Below, in pieces: positions 26,210 through 35,043 of a DNA stretch of 64,000 bases. A program made the position numbers and the translations under genes. Numbering within the stretch: position 1 is the stretch's first letter; the number at the start of each line of letters is the position of its first letter. Source of the DNA: Streptomyces griseofuscus (GTDB lineage Bacteria; Actinomycetota; Actinomycetes; Streptomycetales; Streptomycetaceae); assembly GCF_014673495.1 (NCBI RefSeq), contig NZ_CP051006.1, positions 434,001-498,000 of the forward strand, in the 5' to 3' direction. The notes beneath the pieces are model-generated. The model searched no databases, was not told where the DNA came from, and worked only from the letters and a program-made list of their open reading frames with translations.

Positions 26210-27469
26210 TCAGCCGTTGCTGCCGCGCAGGACCGGGCCGGTGTAGACGAACTGCATACGGAAGTTGGTGTTCTGGGTCAGCTGTTCCAGCAGATGGGCG
26301 ACCCACCCGGAGACACGGGCTATGGAGAACAGCGCCTCCCCCGCCCCGGGGCTCATGCCGGCGACGAAGCACAGGGCGCTCACGGCGAAGTCGAGGTTGA
26401 CCGGGACCAGGCCGGCTTCACGGATGTCCGCGAGGGCCTCGCGCAGGGCGGCCATCCGCAGGGCGCCGCCCGCGGGCAGGTCGGTGTCCGGGGGCCACTC
26501 CGCGGCCATCCGCTCCAGCAGGATCGCCGCCCGCGGATCCCGCTGGCGGAACGCCAGATGCCCGGTCCCCGGCACCGGCCGATCCGAGGCGACGAGCTTG
26601 GCGATCTGCGCACAGCCCGGATTCTCGTAGTAGCGGCCCAGCAGCTCCTCCACCCGGTACGCCGCCGCCCCGGGGGCGGTGCCCCGCATCGCGCACAGCC
26701 CGGCGAGTACGGCCGCCTTCATGTCGCCCCCGACGGACGCGACGATCCGGCTGCACACCGTCGGCGCCGCCAGCCCGTTCTCCGCCGCGAGATTCAGCGC
26801 CACGTCCACGAGGGACACCAGCGCGGGCGGCATCGCCGCTCGTCCCGACGCGGGCAGCAGCCCCTTCGCCAACGCCCCGGCCACCCCGCCGTGTTCCACC
26901 GGCAGCACTCCGGTCGCGCAGTACACGGCGTAGGCGATGACCCGCTCCGCCTCGACGGTGCAGTCCTCCTCGATCACACTGCGGTGCCCGGCCCCCGACA
27001 GAGCGGCGAGCCCGGAGACGATCCGGTCCAACGGCAGCGGGAAGCGGTCCCGGTCCGCGTCCGCGATCGGCCGCCACTCCTGCGGGAACGCCCACGCGCG
27101 CGGCACCGCGGGCAACGCCTCCACGCTCGCCCCCCACAGCAGATGGGACACGTTCTCGAACCCCATCCCCCGGCACAGCAGCAGCACGTCGTAACCGCGG
27201 TAGAACAACCGGTCGTTGCGGATCAGGGCGATGCTCGACTCCAGGACCGCCCGCGAGCCCTCGCGCTCCCGCGTCTTGCGCCCCCGCGCCGCAAGACGCT
27301 CGATGTCATCGCGTCGGAATCTGCTCCCCCGCGCTCCGTCGCTCGCCCTGCGCAGCAGCCCCCGGCTCGTGTACGCGTAGATCGTCTCCCGCTTCACCCC
27401 CAGCCGTCTCGCCGCCTGCTCCGTCGTCAGCCACATCCCGTCGTCCATCCCCGACTCCTCGACACTCAT
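26210..27469 (-). CDS. HTH-domain citrate synthase-like protein, catalytic histidines missing
   Basis: About 419 residues: an N-terminal excisionase/MerR-type helix-turn-helix (MWLTTEQAARRLGVKRETIY) fused to a citrate synthase fold. The fold is readable in GFENVSHLLWGASVEALPAV, PVPGTGHLAFRQRDPRAAIL and PVNLDFAVSALCFVAGMSPG. Where active enzymes have LHADHE and GPLHGGAN this protein has LNLAAENGLAA and CAMRGTAPG, so two key histidines are gone. It may bind a CoA or acid ligand and act as a regulator rather than an enzyme. The start is uncertain: ATG 27469 or ATG 27448, the latter with a better GAGGAG site. Confidence 0.82.
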   Translation of the reverse strand: MSVEESGMDDGMWLTTEQAARRLGVKRETIYAYTSRGLLRRASDGARGSRFRRDDIERLAARGRKTREREGSRAVLESSIALIRNDRLFYRGYDVLLLCRGMGFENVSHLLWGASVEALPAVPRAWAFPQEWRPIADADRDRFPLPLDRIVSGLAALSGAGHRSVIEEDCTVEAERVIAYAVYCATGVLPVEHGGVAGALAKGLLPASGRAAMPPALVSLVDVALNLAAENGLAAPTVCSRIVASVGGDMKAAVLAGLCAMRGTAPGAAAYRVEELLGRYYENPGCAQIAKLVASDRPVPGTGHLAFRQRDPRAAILLERMAAEWPPDTDLPAGGALRMAALREALADIREAGLVPVNLDFAVSALCFVAGMSPGAGEALFSIARVSGWVAHLLEQLTQNTNFRMQFVYTGPVLRGSNG

Positions 27470-28130
27470 GCCGCATGTCCCCCTCTGATCAATGTGGATG
27501 AGACCCTCACGTGAAAGTTGCGCAGCACCCGCGGAACGTTGACACGAAGGTGTAAGTTTTCGGCCGGATATTGCCACGCAGGCATCACCGCATCAACGCG
27601 ACAACGGGGGCCCACAGGATGGGAAAAGTTGCGCACCGAACCGGCCAGAGGAGACGGCTCCTCGTGCGCCGGCACACACGCGTCGAAAGCGGCGCGCGGA
27701 TAGCGAGGCCGCCGACCGCGAGACGCGCCGGCATGCCTGCTCACCAGTCAGAATCACCATCTTCGCACTCCCTCGCCGGCACAGCTGGCAGGCCGGGGAG
27801 GCGAGCGAACGGTGCGCCGCTCGGAGTACAAACCGGCCTTCCCGCGGTCTTGTTGTGGACGCTCGCGCCCGTCACGGACGTGCGGCGAAGGGGGCGGCCG
27901 GCCGCTATCGGAAGGAGTGAATCCGGACACCTGCTCCTTCGGTGAAGCGCCAGTACTCGCGCCCACTTGACACCGGATCACCGTGCACACCTGTGTGACC
28001 CACACGACGGATAGACAGCTAAGAGCCGAGCAACGTCACCGCGCACAAGGCCACTCGCTCACTGCTCTCCCCCAATGCCACTGGCCACCGGCAGAGTTGG
28101 GGAGGAGGGAAGAGCCTGGACTCGTGGGCC
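27470..28130. other. Intergenic region upstream of the sigma factor, no gene seen
   Basis: 660-base gap. It contains AT-richer patches (27505-27590) likely to be the promoter of the minus-strand citrate synthase-like gene, and a CACAC-CT-GTGTG palindrome with TTGACA nearby at about 27966-28002. Open frames here are Arg/Pro-rich and lack ribosome sites; I would not call any of them. Confidence 0.4.
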
Positions 28131-28817
28131 ATGACGCGGCCACGCAACAGGGGATGTCGACACTTCATGACCGGCACCAGACGTACGCCACGCGCAATCA
28201 CGGCCGACGAAGCGGCAATCACACGAACGGACAGCCAGGACGCGGGTCGGCGGCAACCGGACCCGATGCCTTCGTCCGAGCCGGAAGACACAGCGCCGGG
28301 GCCGGGCCGAGACCGGGACCTGGAGGAAGGCGAGCGGGAGACGGTCCTGACCCGGCTCTTCCAGACCCAGTACGTGCCTCTGCTCCGCCTCGCCTCGAGT
28401 CTCGGTGCCGACGACCCCGAGAACCTCGTCGCCGAGGCCTACTTCCAGCTCTGCAAACGCTGGCACCACCTCCAGCAGAAGCAGGCCGCCGCCGCCTATC
28501 TCCGGACCACCATCCACAACCTCGCCCGCATGCATCACCGCCGTCAGCACACCATTCACCACCACGCCCGATCCACCACCGCCGAAATGGTCTTATCCGC
28601 CGAGACCACCGCTCTCCAGCACCACGACCACCGCACGCTCCACCAAGCCCTCCAGCAACTCCCCGCCCGTCAGAAGCAGGCCCTCGTCCTCCGCCACTGG
28701 CACGACCTCACGCAGAACGAGATCGCGGCCCTCCTCCAGGTCACGGTCGGCACCGTCAAGACCCACACCCACCGCGCCGTCAACGCCCTCACCCACACCC
28801 TGGCACCCCTCCGATAA
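28131..28817 (+). CDS. RNA polymerase sigma-70 family factor (SigE-like), with a TTA codon
   Basis: Up to 228 residues. Region 2 is readable in RLFQTQYVPLLRLASSLGAD and LVAEAYFQLCKRWHHLQQKQ, and region 4 in LPARQKQALVLRHWHDLTQN then EIAALLQVTVGTVKTHTHRA, a normal helix-turn-helix. The first 60 residues are hydrophilic and variable; starts at 28131, 28167 and 28266 are all possible. A TTA leucine codon at 28593-28595 would make translation depend on the bldA tRNA in Streptomyces. No anti-sigma gene is adjacent. The gene is intact although decayed genes follow directly. Confidence 0.82.
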   Translation: MTRPRNRGCRHFMTGTRRTPRAITADEAAITRTDSQDAGRRQPDPMPSSEPEDTAPGPGRDRDLEEGERETVLTRLFQTQYVPLLRLASSLGADDPENLVAEAYFQLCKRWHHLQQKQAAAAYLRTTIHNLARMHHRRQHTIHHHARSTTAEMVLSAETTALQHHDHRTLHQALQQLPARQKQALVLRHWHDLTQNEIAALLQVTVGTVKTHTHRAVNALTHTLAPLR

Positions 28818-28872
28818 CCGCCTCGGTGTGCCGCGTGCCGCCCTCGAAGAGCGGGGTGAGCAGGTCTCTGGG

Positions 28873-29270
28873 ATGCCCGACCCATACGGCCTCGTACATC
28901 ATCGGGAGGCTGCGGGAACGGTCACCACCACGACGGCGCGCGGCACATGGGTGGCCCCGGCCAATCACGTGACGTGGACACCGCCCGGCTTCGCCCATGC
29001 CCATCGCTTCTACGGCCGTACCGACGCGCGCCTGCTGACGGCTTCGGTCGAGCTGTGCGGCGAACTCCTCGCGGGGGCCGGCGAGCGCACCATGAGCCGC
29101 TTGTTCCACCGCGAGCTCGATATGGGCTTTCACCGCCGGCGCACCATCTTGCGCATCCATCACGCCTTGGCGCACCTGGCGGACGGCATGTCGGTCACCG
29201 ATACCGCGATGGCCAGCGGCTGGTCGACCCTGCTGCGCAGGGGGATCGGGTGTGTCGTCCTCGAAAGGCA
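28873..29270 (+). pseudogene. Remnant of an AraC-family regulator
   Basis: Begins with part of an AraC ligand-binding cupin (GTWVAPANHVTWTPPGFAHA, HRFYGRTDARLLTASVELCG), then jumps by an in-frame deletion to the C-terminal helix-turn-helix region (MSRLFHRELDMGFHRRRTIL, LAHLADGMSVTDTAMASGWS). After GWS the sequence diverges into nonsense, so the second recognition helix is lost. No proper start is visible. It precedes a decayed 4-hydroxybenzoate hydroxylase-like gene, which it may once have regulated. Confidence 0.65.
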
Positions 29271-29389
29271 CGGCCGCGCCTACGTGGAGCAGCGGCAGAG
29301 GGCCGGGGCGCTTGACGCCGGTGGCGTGCGCGTGCTGAACGAGTGGGGGGTGGGTGAGGCGGAGGAGGACGGGCGATGCCGATGAGGAC

Positions 29390-29905
29390 GAGGTCGACGG
29401 GGCGTTCTGCCCGCAGCAGACCCTCGTCCGCAACCTGATCAGGATCTTCCTGCGCGAGGGCGGTGATCTGCGCTTCGGAGCGCGGGACGTGTCACCGCAG
29501 GACCTCGACACCGGACGGCCCGTCGTGCGCTACCGGGACGACAGCGGCTCGGCGCATACGCTCACCCCCTGGCCGTGCTGGCCGTGCACGCACGCGGTTT
29601 CGCCGCGCAGATCACCCGTGGTCCGGACGCGAGCCGGCTCTACCTCCAGTGCCCACTCACAGAGACCGCCCGTACCGGCCAAGGGCCCGATCACGAGCAA
29701 GCAGGTGGTGCCGCTGCGGGGAGTCGTTTTCAGCTCTATGAGCCACGGGCGGCCTCCATGACGCCGACGTGCTGGCCGGTGCGGTGATCCAGCAGGTCGA
29801 GAAGAACGACACGAGCCTGCTCGATGGCTACTCCGAGACCTGTCTGAGCCACACATGGGAACACCAGGCGTCCGCGGTGTGGAGGACCCAGCGATGCCGG
29901 TCGCG
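29390..29905 (+). pseudogene. Remnant of a 4-hydroxybenzoate 3-monooxygenase-like flavoprotein (pobA-like)
   Basis: Pieces of a p-hydroxybenzoate hydroxylase-type FAD monooxygenase appear in order but in shifting frames: QQTLVRNLIRIFLREGGDLR; LAVHARGFAAQITRGPDASR then LYLQCPL; GPITSKQVVPLRGVVFSSMS; and LHDADVLAGAVIQQVEKNDT then LLDGYSETCLSHTW near 29765-29870. The FAD-binding N-terminus and several internal blocks are absent. Several frameshifts and deletions make it clearly dead. With the AraC remnant upstream it suggests a lost aromatic-acid catabolic unit. Confidence 0.65.
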
Positions 29906-29948
29906 CCGGTCCGGGTCTGTTCGACGCCCGATGCCCGTCCCTCGCCGC

Positions 29949-30803
29949 TCACCGAGCGGGCTCCGCGTCGCGTCCGGTCGTCTCGGGGGTCGCCGGTTCC
30001 GGTGCGGCGTCCGGGGCGGCGAGGTCGGCGTCCCCGGTGTGGGGGCCGTCGTCGAACCGGCGCAGGGCCGGGGTCAGGTGGATGGCGACCGCCAGCAGGG
30101 CGAACATGGCGGCGAGGCCGAGGATGGGCGCGGTCGGGGAGAAGCGGTCGGCCAGCGCGCCGCAGACCAGGGGGGCGAGCCATTTCAGGGACTGGGCGGC
30201 CATCGACGTCGTCGTCATCACCCGGCCGGCGATCCGGTCGGGGACGGTCGCCGCCATGCGTGCCTGGAAGGTGACGTTCAGCGGGGTCATGAAGAACACC
30301 AGGCTGCCGAAGCACAGCGCGGCCGGCCAGGGACGGGCGACGAGTGCGGCGATGCCGAGCGTGCCGGCGACCATGAGCCAGGACATGGTGACGACGATCT
30401 GGAAGCCCGACACCCGCCGCACGATCCTGCCCGCGGCCAGCGCGCCCAGCAGCCCGCACGCCATGACGATCGATTCCGAGGTTCCGATGACCGACGCCGA
30501 CGCGCCGTGGTGCCGTAGCGCCACCACGAACATGAACGCCAGGCCGGCCAGCGTGCAGTTCGACAGGGCCGCCCAGAGCAGCAGGAAGCGGAGGAAGGAG
30601 TCCCGCCGCAGGAACCGCAGCCCCTCCCCCACGTCCTGCCGTACGGAAGTCGGCTCGGCCGTCTTCTCCTCCGCTCGGTCAGGTCCCAGAGGGCCGCGGA
30701 TGAACAGCGCGGCCAGGGTGACGAAGAGGTAGGACACCGCGTCGAACGCGAACGGGATCCACCGCGCCAGGCCGAACAGCAGTCCGCCGAGCGGGGAACC
30801 CCC
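29949..30803 (-). pseudogene. MFS transporter, N-terminal third missing
   Basis: The frame begins abruptly at about 30803 with GSPLGGLLFGLARWIPFAFD followed by AVSYLFVTLAALFIRGPLG, which is an internal point of an MFS_3-type exporter (about residue 165 of ~420). The remaining helices and a hydrophilic tail (about 285 residues) are intact. A GTG at 30737 could still start a 262-residue product, but it would lack the first transport half. A matching N-terminal piece of a related transporter lies on the same strand at 34735-35038, so the two may be halves of one gene. Confidence 0.6.
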
Positions 30804-30839
30804 TGTCGATGTAGGGCAGATGCGGAGGAGGCGGTCAGG

Positions 30840-31385
30840 TCAATCAGCGGTCGGCCGCTGCGAGAAGGGCGGGTTCGGTTGCGCCAAGTCCTTGCCGTAC
30901 CGGACCTCCGGCACCAGGGCGCCGTTGACCGGCCAGTCCGTCGAGGCGCCGTCCGGTAGGAAACCGGCGTGCTCGTAGAACCGTCGGGCCCTGGTGTTGG
31001 CGGCGAGCACCCACAGGACGAGGCGACGGAAGGAGCGCTCCCGGGCGTCGATGAGCGTCTGCCGCATCAGGGCCTTGCCGATGCCGGTGCCGAGGCGGTC
31101 GGGGGCGGCGTAGAGGGCGAGCAGTTCGCCGTCCTGAGGCCGGCGGTCGTCTTCGCGGGAGGGGCCCAGTGCTGCCCAGCCGACGACGGTGCCGTTCTCC
31201 TCGGCGACGAGGTTCAGCACGGTGCCGTCGGCGCGTTCGAACATGTCGCGTCGCCGGCGGGCGTCCTCCGTCACCGTCAGCGCGTCCAGATAGTCCTGCG
31301 GCACCATGCCCGCGTAGGCGGCCTGCCAGCCCTCAACCCGCACCGTCGAGACGCCGTGGATGTCTTCCTCACGCATGCGGCGCAC
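30840..31385 (-). CDS. GNAT-family N-acetyltransferase
   Basis: 181-residue single-domain GNAT acetyltransferase. Marks are MREEDIHGVSTVRVEGWQAA at the start, ELLALYAAPDRLGTGIGKAL (acetyl-CoA loop with the RxGxG-type pattern, LGTGIG) and VLAANTRARRFYEHAGFLPD. The family is complete in length. The GTG at 31385 is used because the alignment begins at its next residues. It lies about 80 bases after the amino-acid permease gene on the same strand, possibly co-transcribed. The substrate (amine, peptide or antibiotic) is unknown. Confidence 0.87.
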   Translation of the reverse strand: MRRMREEDIHGVSTVRVEGWQAAYAGMVPQDYLDALTVTEDARRRRDMFERADGTVLNLVAEENGTVVGWAALGPSREDDRRPQDGELLALYAAPDRLGTGIGKALMRQTLIDARERSFRRLVLWVLAANTRARRFYEHAGFLPDGASTDWPVNGALVPEVRYGKDLAQPNPPFSQRPTAD

Positions 31386-31467
31386 CCGTATTATCCGCTG
31401 ATCCTATCGACCGGGCGGGCAGCGGGCGGGTGAGCGGGCACTCGGTTCGGCACGTACGCCGTATGGG

Positions 31468-32742
31468 CTACCCGTCGCGGGCGGTCATGGCGTGCCGGGT
31501 CCCGTAGATGGCGGCGCCGAAGGCCAGCACCGCCGCCCCCGAGGCGACCGACGAGAGCGGGAGGGCGAAGGCGAGGGCCAGGCAGCCGGCCAGTCCGAGG
31601 GCGGGGATCAGACGGTTGGGACGTCCCTCGTCCCTGGTGAGCGTCCAGGCGCAGGCGTTGGCGATGGCGTAGTAGGCGAGCACGCCGAAGGAGGAGAAGC
31701 CGATCGCGCCGCGTACGTCCGCCGTCGCGGCCAGTACGGCGACCACCGCACCCACCAGCAGCTCGGCTCGGTGCGGCACCTGGAAGCGCGGGTGCACGGC
31801 GGCCAGGGCGTGCGGCAGATGGCGGTCCCGCGCCATGGCCAGGGTGGTACGGGAGACGCCGAGGATCAGGGCGAGCAGTGAGCCGAGCGCGGCCACGGCG
31901 GCTCCGGCGCGTACGACCGGGACCAGCAGGTCGGCGCCCGCCACCCGGACCGCGTCCGACAACGGCGCGGCGGCACGGGCCAGTTCCTCGGGGCCGAGGA
32001 CGGTGAGCACGGCGATGGCGACGGCGGCGTAGACGATCAGCGTGAGGGCGAGGGCGAGCGGGATGGCCCGGGGGATGGTGCGGGCCGGGTCACGGACCTC
32101 CTCGCCGAGGGTGGCGATGCGGGCGTAACCGGCGAACGCGAAGAACAGCAGGCCCGCGGCCTGGAGCACGCCGCCGGTGGTGGCGTCCGAACCGATGTGC
32201 AGCCGGGCCGCCGGCGGAGCGCCCGAGGTCAGGGTGGCGACCACGACGGCGGCGAGCACTGCCAGGACGACGGTCACGATGGCGCGGGTCAGCAGCGCGG
32301 ACTTCCGTACTCCGGCGTAGTTCACGGCCGTCAGCGCCACCACCGCGGCCACCGCCACGGCGTGCGCCTGTCCGGGCCAGGTGTACGAGCCGACTGTCAG
32401 CGCCATGGCCGCGCAGGAGGCGGTCTTGCCTGCCACGAAGGCCCAGCCGGCCAGGTGGCCCCAGAAGTCACCGAGGCGTTCGCGGCCGTAGACGTAGGTG
32501 CCGCCCGAGGCCGGGTAGCGGGCCGCGAGGCGTGCGGAGGAGGTGGCGTTGCAGTACGCGACGACGGCGGCGAGCGCCAGGCTGAGCAGCAGTCCGGAGC
32601 CGGCGGACCGGGCGGCGGGGGCGAGGGCGGCGAAGATCCCGGCGCCGATCATCGAGCCGAGGCCGATCACCACGGCATCGAACACCCCGAGCCGGCGATG
32701 CAGTTCGTCCGGTGTGCCGGCGGGGGTCGTTGGCTTGCTCAT
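31468..32742 (-). CDS. APC-family amino acid permease
   Basis: 424-residue membrane protein of the amino acid-polyamine-organocation family with about 12 helices. The first helix region is VVIGLGSMIGAGIFAALAPA, the substrate-site motif of APC transporters, followed by GRERLGDFWGHLAGWAFVAG. The cytoplasmic loop GEEVRDPARTIPRAIPLALA is also diagnostic. It likely imports or exchanges an amino acid or amine in the plasma membrane. ATG at 32742; the closest downstream gene is the GNAT acetyltransferase. Confidence 0.88.
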   Translation of the reverse strand: MSKPTTPAGTPDELHRRLGVFDAVVIGLGSMIGAGIFAALAPAARSAGSGLLLSLALAAVVAYCNATSSARLAARYPASGGTYVYGRERLGDFWGHLAGWAFVAGKTASCAAMALTVGSYTWPGQAHAVAVAAVVALTAVNYAGVRKSALLTRAIVTVVLAVLAAVVVATLTSGAPPAARLHIGSDATTGGVLQAAGLLFFAFAGYARIATLGEEVRDPARTIPRAIPLALALTLIVYAAVAIAVLTVLGPEELARAAAPLSDAVRVAGADLLVPVVRAGAAVAALGSLLALILGVSRTTLAMARDRHLPHALAAVHPRFQVPHRAELLVGAVVAVLAATADVRGAIGFSSFGVLAYYAIANACAWTLTRDEGRPNRLIPALGLAGCLALAFALPLSSVASGAAVLAFGAAIYGTRHAMTARDG

Positions 32743-32903
32743 GGCCCACTTTTCCTCGGTGGCGCGGCCGTCGTCGTCACATCCTCCGACATCGGGAGAA
32801 CATACGTGAGATCGGCGGGTCGCTGATCGCCGGGAAACACGGGTGGCTCGCTCGACCGGCGTACCGGTCCCCACCGTTCTCCGTGCCGGCGGGGCGGCGC
32901 CGC

Positions 32904-33437
32904 TCATTTCTTCAGGATGCCCACGTTGTTCAGACCGCCGTACACATTGACCCGATCGCCCTGGTGGTACTCCCGGCGGTTGAACTGGACGGTGTCCACC
33001 CGCACATGCAGTTCCTTGTCCGGGTTCTCCACGGCCTCGACGATGGCCTCGACGAGCCTGTGGAGCTCCTTTCGGTCCGGAAGCGTGACCAGCGCGCTCG
33101 CCGCGCCGGACGTGTCGATCGCGAGCACATATTTGCTCGGCGCCGAGAGCACCTTCAGGAATCGCAGGAACAGTCCGACCGCCACGACGAGGCCCACAAG
33201 TCGCAGCGGCGGCATCCCGTGCGCCACCAGGAGCCCGACGGCGCCTCCGATCACGAAGTGCCAGAAGGCTTCCCATCGTTTGGGTTTGAACTCGGCGGTG
33301 TAGACCCGCACGAGGTTGTGCAGTGGATAGGCCGCCTCGCCCACCCAGAGCAGTCGTTTGCCGACCCGGAGATCGACGCCTTCGGAGGGCGGCGGCGACG
33401 AGGGCATCGGTGGCCCGGTGGACCCGTTCCTGTCCAT
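32904..33437 (-). CDS. DUF6232 family membrane protein
   Basis: 177-residue protein of the actinobacterial DUF6232 type: DLRVGKRLLWVGEAAYPLHN, then LVRVYTAEFKPKRWEAFWHF, then two transmembrane helices (about residues 60-95), then a soluble C-terminal domain ending in NRREYHQGDRVNVYGGLNNV. The soluble part contains YVLAIDTSGAASALVTLPDR, a PH-like beta pattern. The function is unknown; such proteins are often near nanobody-like or RHS systems, but no such system is visible here. The start follows a GGGGGG ribosome site. Confidence 0.8.
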   Translation of the reverse strand: MDRNGSTGPPMPSSPPPSEGVDLRVGKRLLWVGEAAYPLHNLVRVYTAEFKPKRWEAFWHFVIGGAVGLLVAHGMPPLRLVGLVVAVGLFLRFLKVLSAPSKYVLAIDTSGAASALVTLPDRKELHRLVEAIVEAVENPDKELHVRVDTVQFNRREYHQGDRVNVYGGLNNVGILKK

Positions 33438-33544
33438 GATCCCCCCGTATGTCAGGTATTCCGGTATCCGTAGTGGGACCATTAAGCATCGACATCTTCT
33501 TGATGTGAAGCGGTAGTTGGCGACAACGCATCCAGGAGGCGGAG

Positions 33545-34719
33545 TTGGATCCGGAGCGTGTGCTGGCGCCCAGCGAGGCGGCGATGGCCATGGCCGGTGG
33601 CCCTGTCGTCGTCGGCTGGACGGTTCAGGGGAGCCTGGACCATGAGCTTCCGGGGGCCGCGGTACGGGAGTTGTCGCATCGGATGCCCGTGTTCGCGGCT
33701 CGTATCGTCGAGGGGCCCGATGGCCTGGTGCTGCGGCGCGATCGCGCCGATGCGGCGGTCGGTCTGGAACCCGTACCCGACACATGGGCGCCGCAGGACG
33801 CGGCCTTTCTGCGGCCGGGCGATCAAGTGCTGTGTGTCCTGCTGCGCCGCGAGGGACCGGACCGGCACCGGCCTGGCGCTGCTTGCCTGGCACGCGGTCA
33901 GCGACGGCGCCTGTCTGATGACGCTGCATCGGCGGCTCTGGGGGATCTACCGGGGTTTGGCCGAGGGAAGGGCCGGTACGACAGCTCCCTGCCCTTGCGG
34001 GGAGTTGCCCCGGCGGTGGAGGATCGGCTCAGGGAGCGGTACGGCGCCTCGGACGTCGCCGCCTGTGCCGCGGACTGGTCGGCACGGCTGGACGCGGCGC
34101 AGCCGGCCGTCCTCGCTGCGTGCGCCGCCCGCGAGGGCGGGCCCGGGCCGGGGCACGGGGCCCACCGCCACCGGTTCACGCTGTCCGCCGAGCAGACGCG
34201 TTCGCTGGTGCGGCACGCCCGCCGTTCGGGGGCGACCGTCAACAGTGTCGTCTGCGCCCTGGCGATGAGGGCCGTGCGCGATCTGCTGCCCTCTGAGGGC
34301 GGACCGGTGCAGCTGACGTGTCTGATCCCGGTCGACGTACGGCCGCGACTGCAACCGCCGCTGTCGGCTGATGAGTTCGCCTTCGCGGCGTCCACCACCT
34401 CCGCCACCGCCCTCGTCGGCCCCCACACCGAACTCGGCCTCGTCGCCTCGGAGATCGACCGGCAGGTCCACGCGTCCCTGGACGCCGGTCACGCCGAGCT
34501 GAAGTACCTGGCCCCCTCGCGCATGCTCACCCGGCTGGCCTCCGCGGCCATCACGGTGGCCGCCAGCAACGTCTCCCACCACTGCACCGCGCCGCCCCTG
34601 CCGGAGGGCCTGACCGCCGCGCGCCTGGTACACGCGCGAACAGGCGGGCGAGCTGGCCGACGCGTTGCGGCGCGCCCTCACAGGTTCGCGGTGGCGGTGC
34701 ACGCCACGATCCGCCGCAA
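33545..34719 (+). pseudogene. PapA-like condensation/acyltransferase, three frameshifts
   Basis: A condensation-fold acyltransferase like mycobacterial PapA5 (phthiocerol dimycocerosyl transferase). It starts at a TTG behind a perfect AGGAGG site. The active-site helix LAWHAVSDGACLMTLHRRLW (HxxSDG) is in a different frame from the flanks: one shift near 33855-33865 and a compensating one near 33985. A third shift near 34628 puts the end (YTREQAGELADALRRALTGS) in another frame; the core in between (SGATVNSVVCALAMRAV, IPVDVRPRLQPPLSADEF) is normal. It is either a recent pseudogene or affected by sequencing errors. Confidence 0.65.
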
Positions 34720-34734
34720 TATCCTGTGCCGGCG

Positions 34735-35038
34735 GCCAGCGGGACCGAGCCGATGATCAGCAGGCGGAGGAGGTCACAGACGATCATGATGGACCGTTTG
34801 GCACCGCGGTCCACCGGCGCGCCCGCGGGCAGTGCGATCACCGCGAACGCCACGATGGTGGTGGCGGTCAGCAGTCCGACGTCGAACGTGCTCGCTCCGA
34901 GCGCGACGACCGCGGCCAGCGGCAGGGCGATCCGGGTGACCCCCAGCCCATCCCGCTGACCGTCTGGCCGCTCAACAGCAGCAGGAAGTCCCGCTGCCGC
35001 AGTGCCTCTTCGACGGCGGCCGAGGTGAACCTACCGGC
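34735..35038 (-). pseudogene. N-terminal fragment of an MFS transporter
   Basis: Minus-strand remnant reading EEALRQRDFLLLLSGQTVSG, then after a frameshift TRIALPLAAVVALGASTFDV, GLLTATTIVAFAVIALPAGA and VDRGAKRSIMIVCDLLRLLI. This is the first ~100 residues of an MFS_3-type exporter, ending at SVPLAAGTG where it meets the end of the PapA-like gene. There is no downstream half here; a C-terminal portion of similar type lies at 29949-30803 on the same strand. Confidence 0.6.
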
Positions 35039-35043
35039 GCAGC

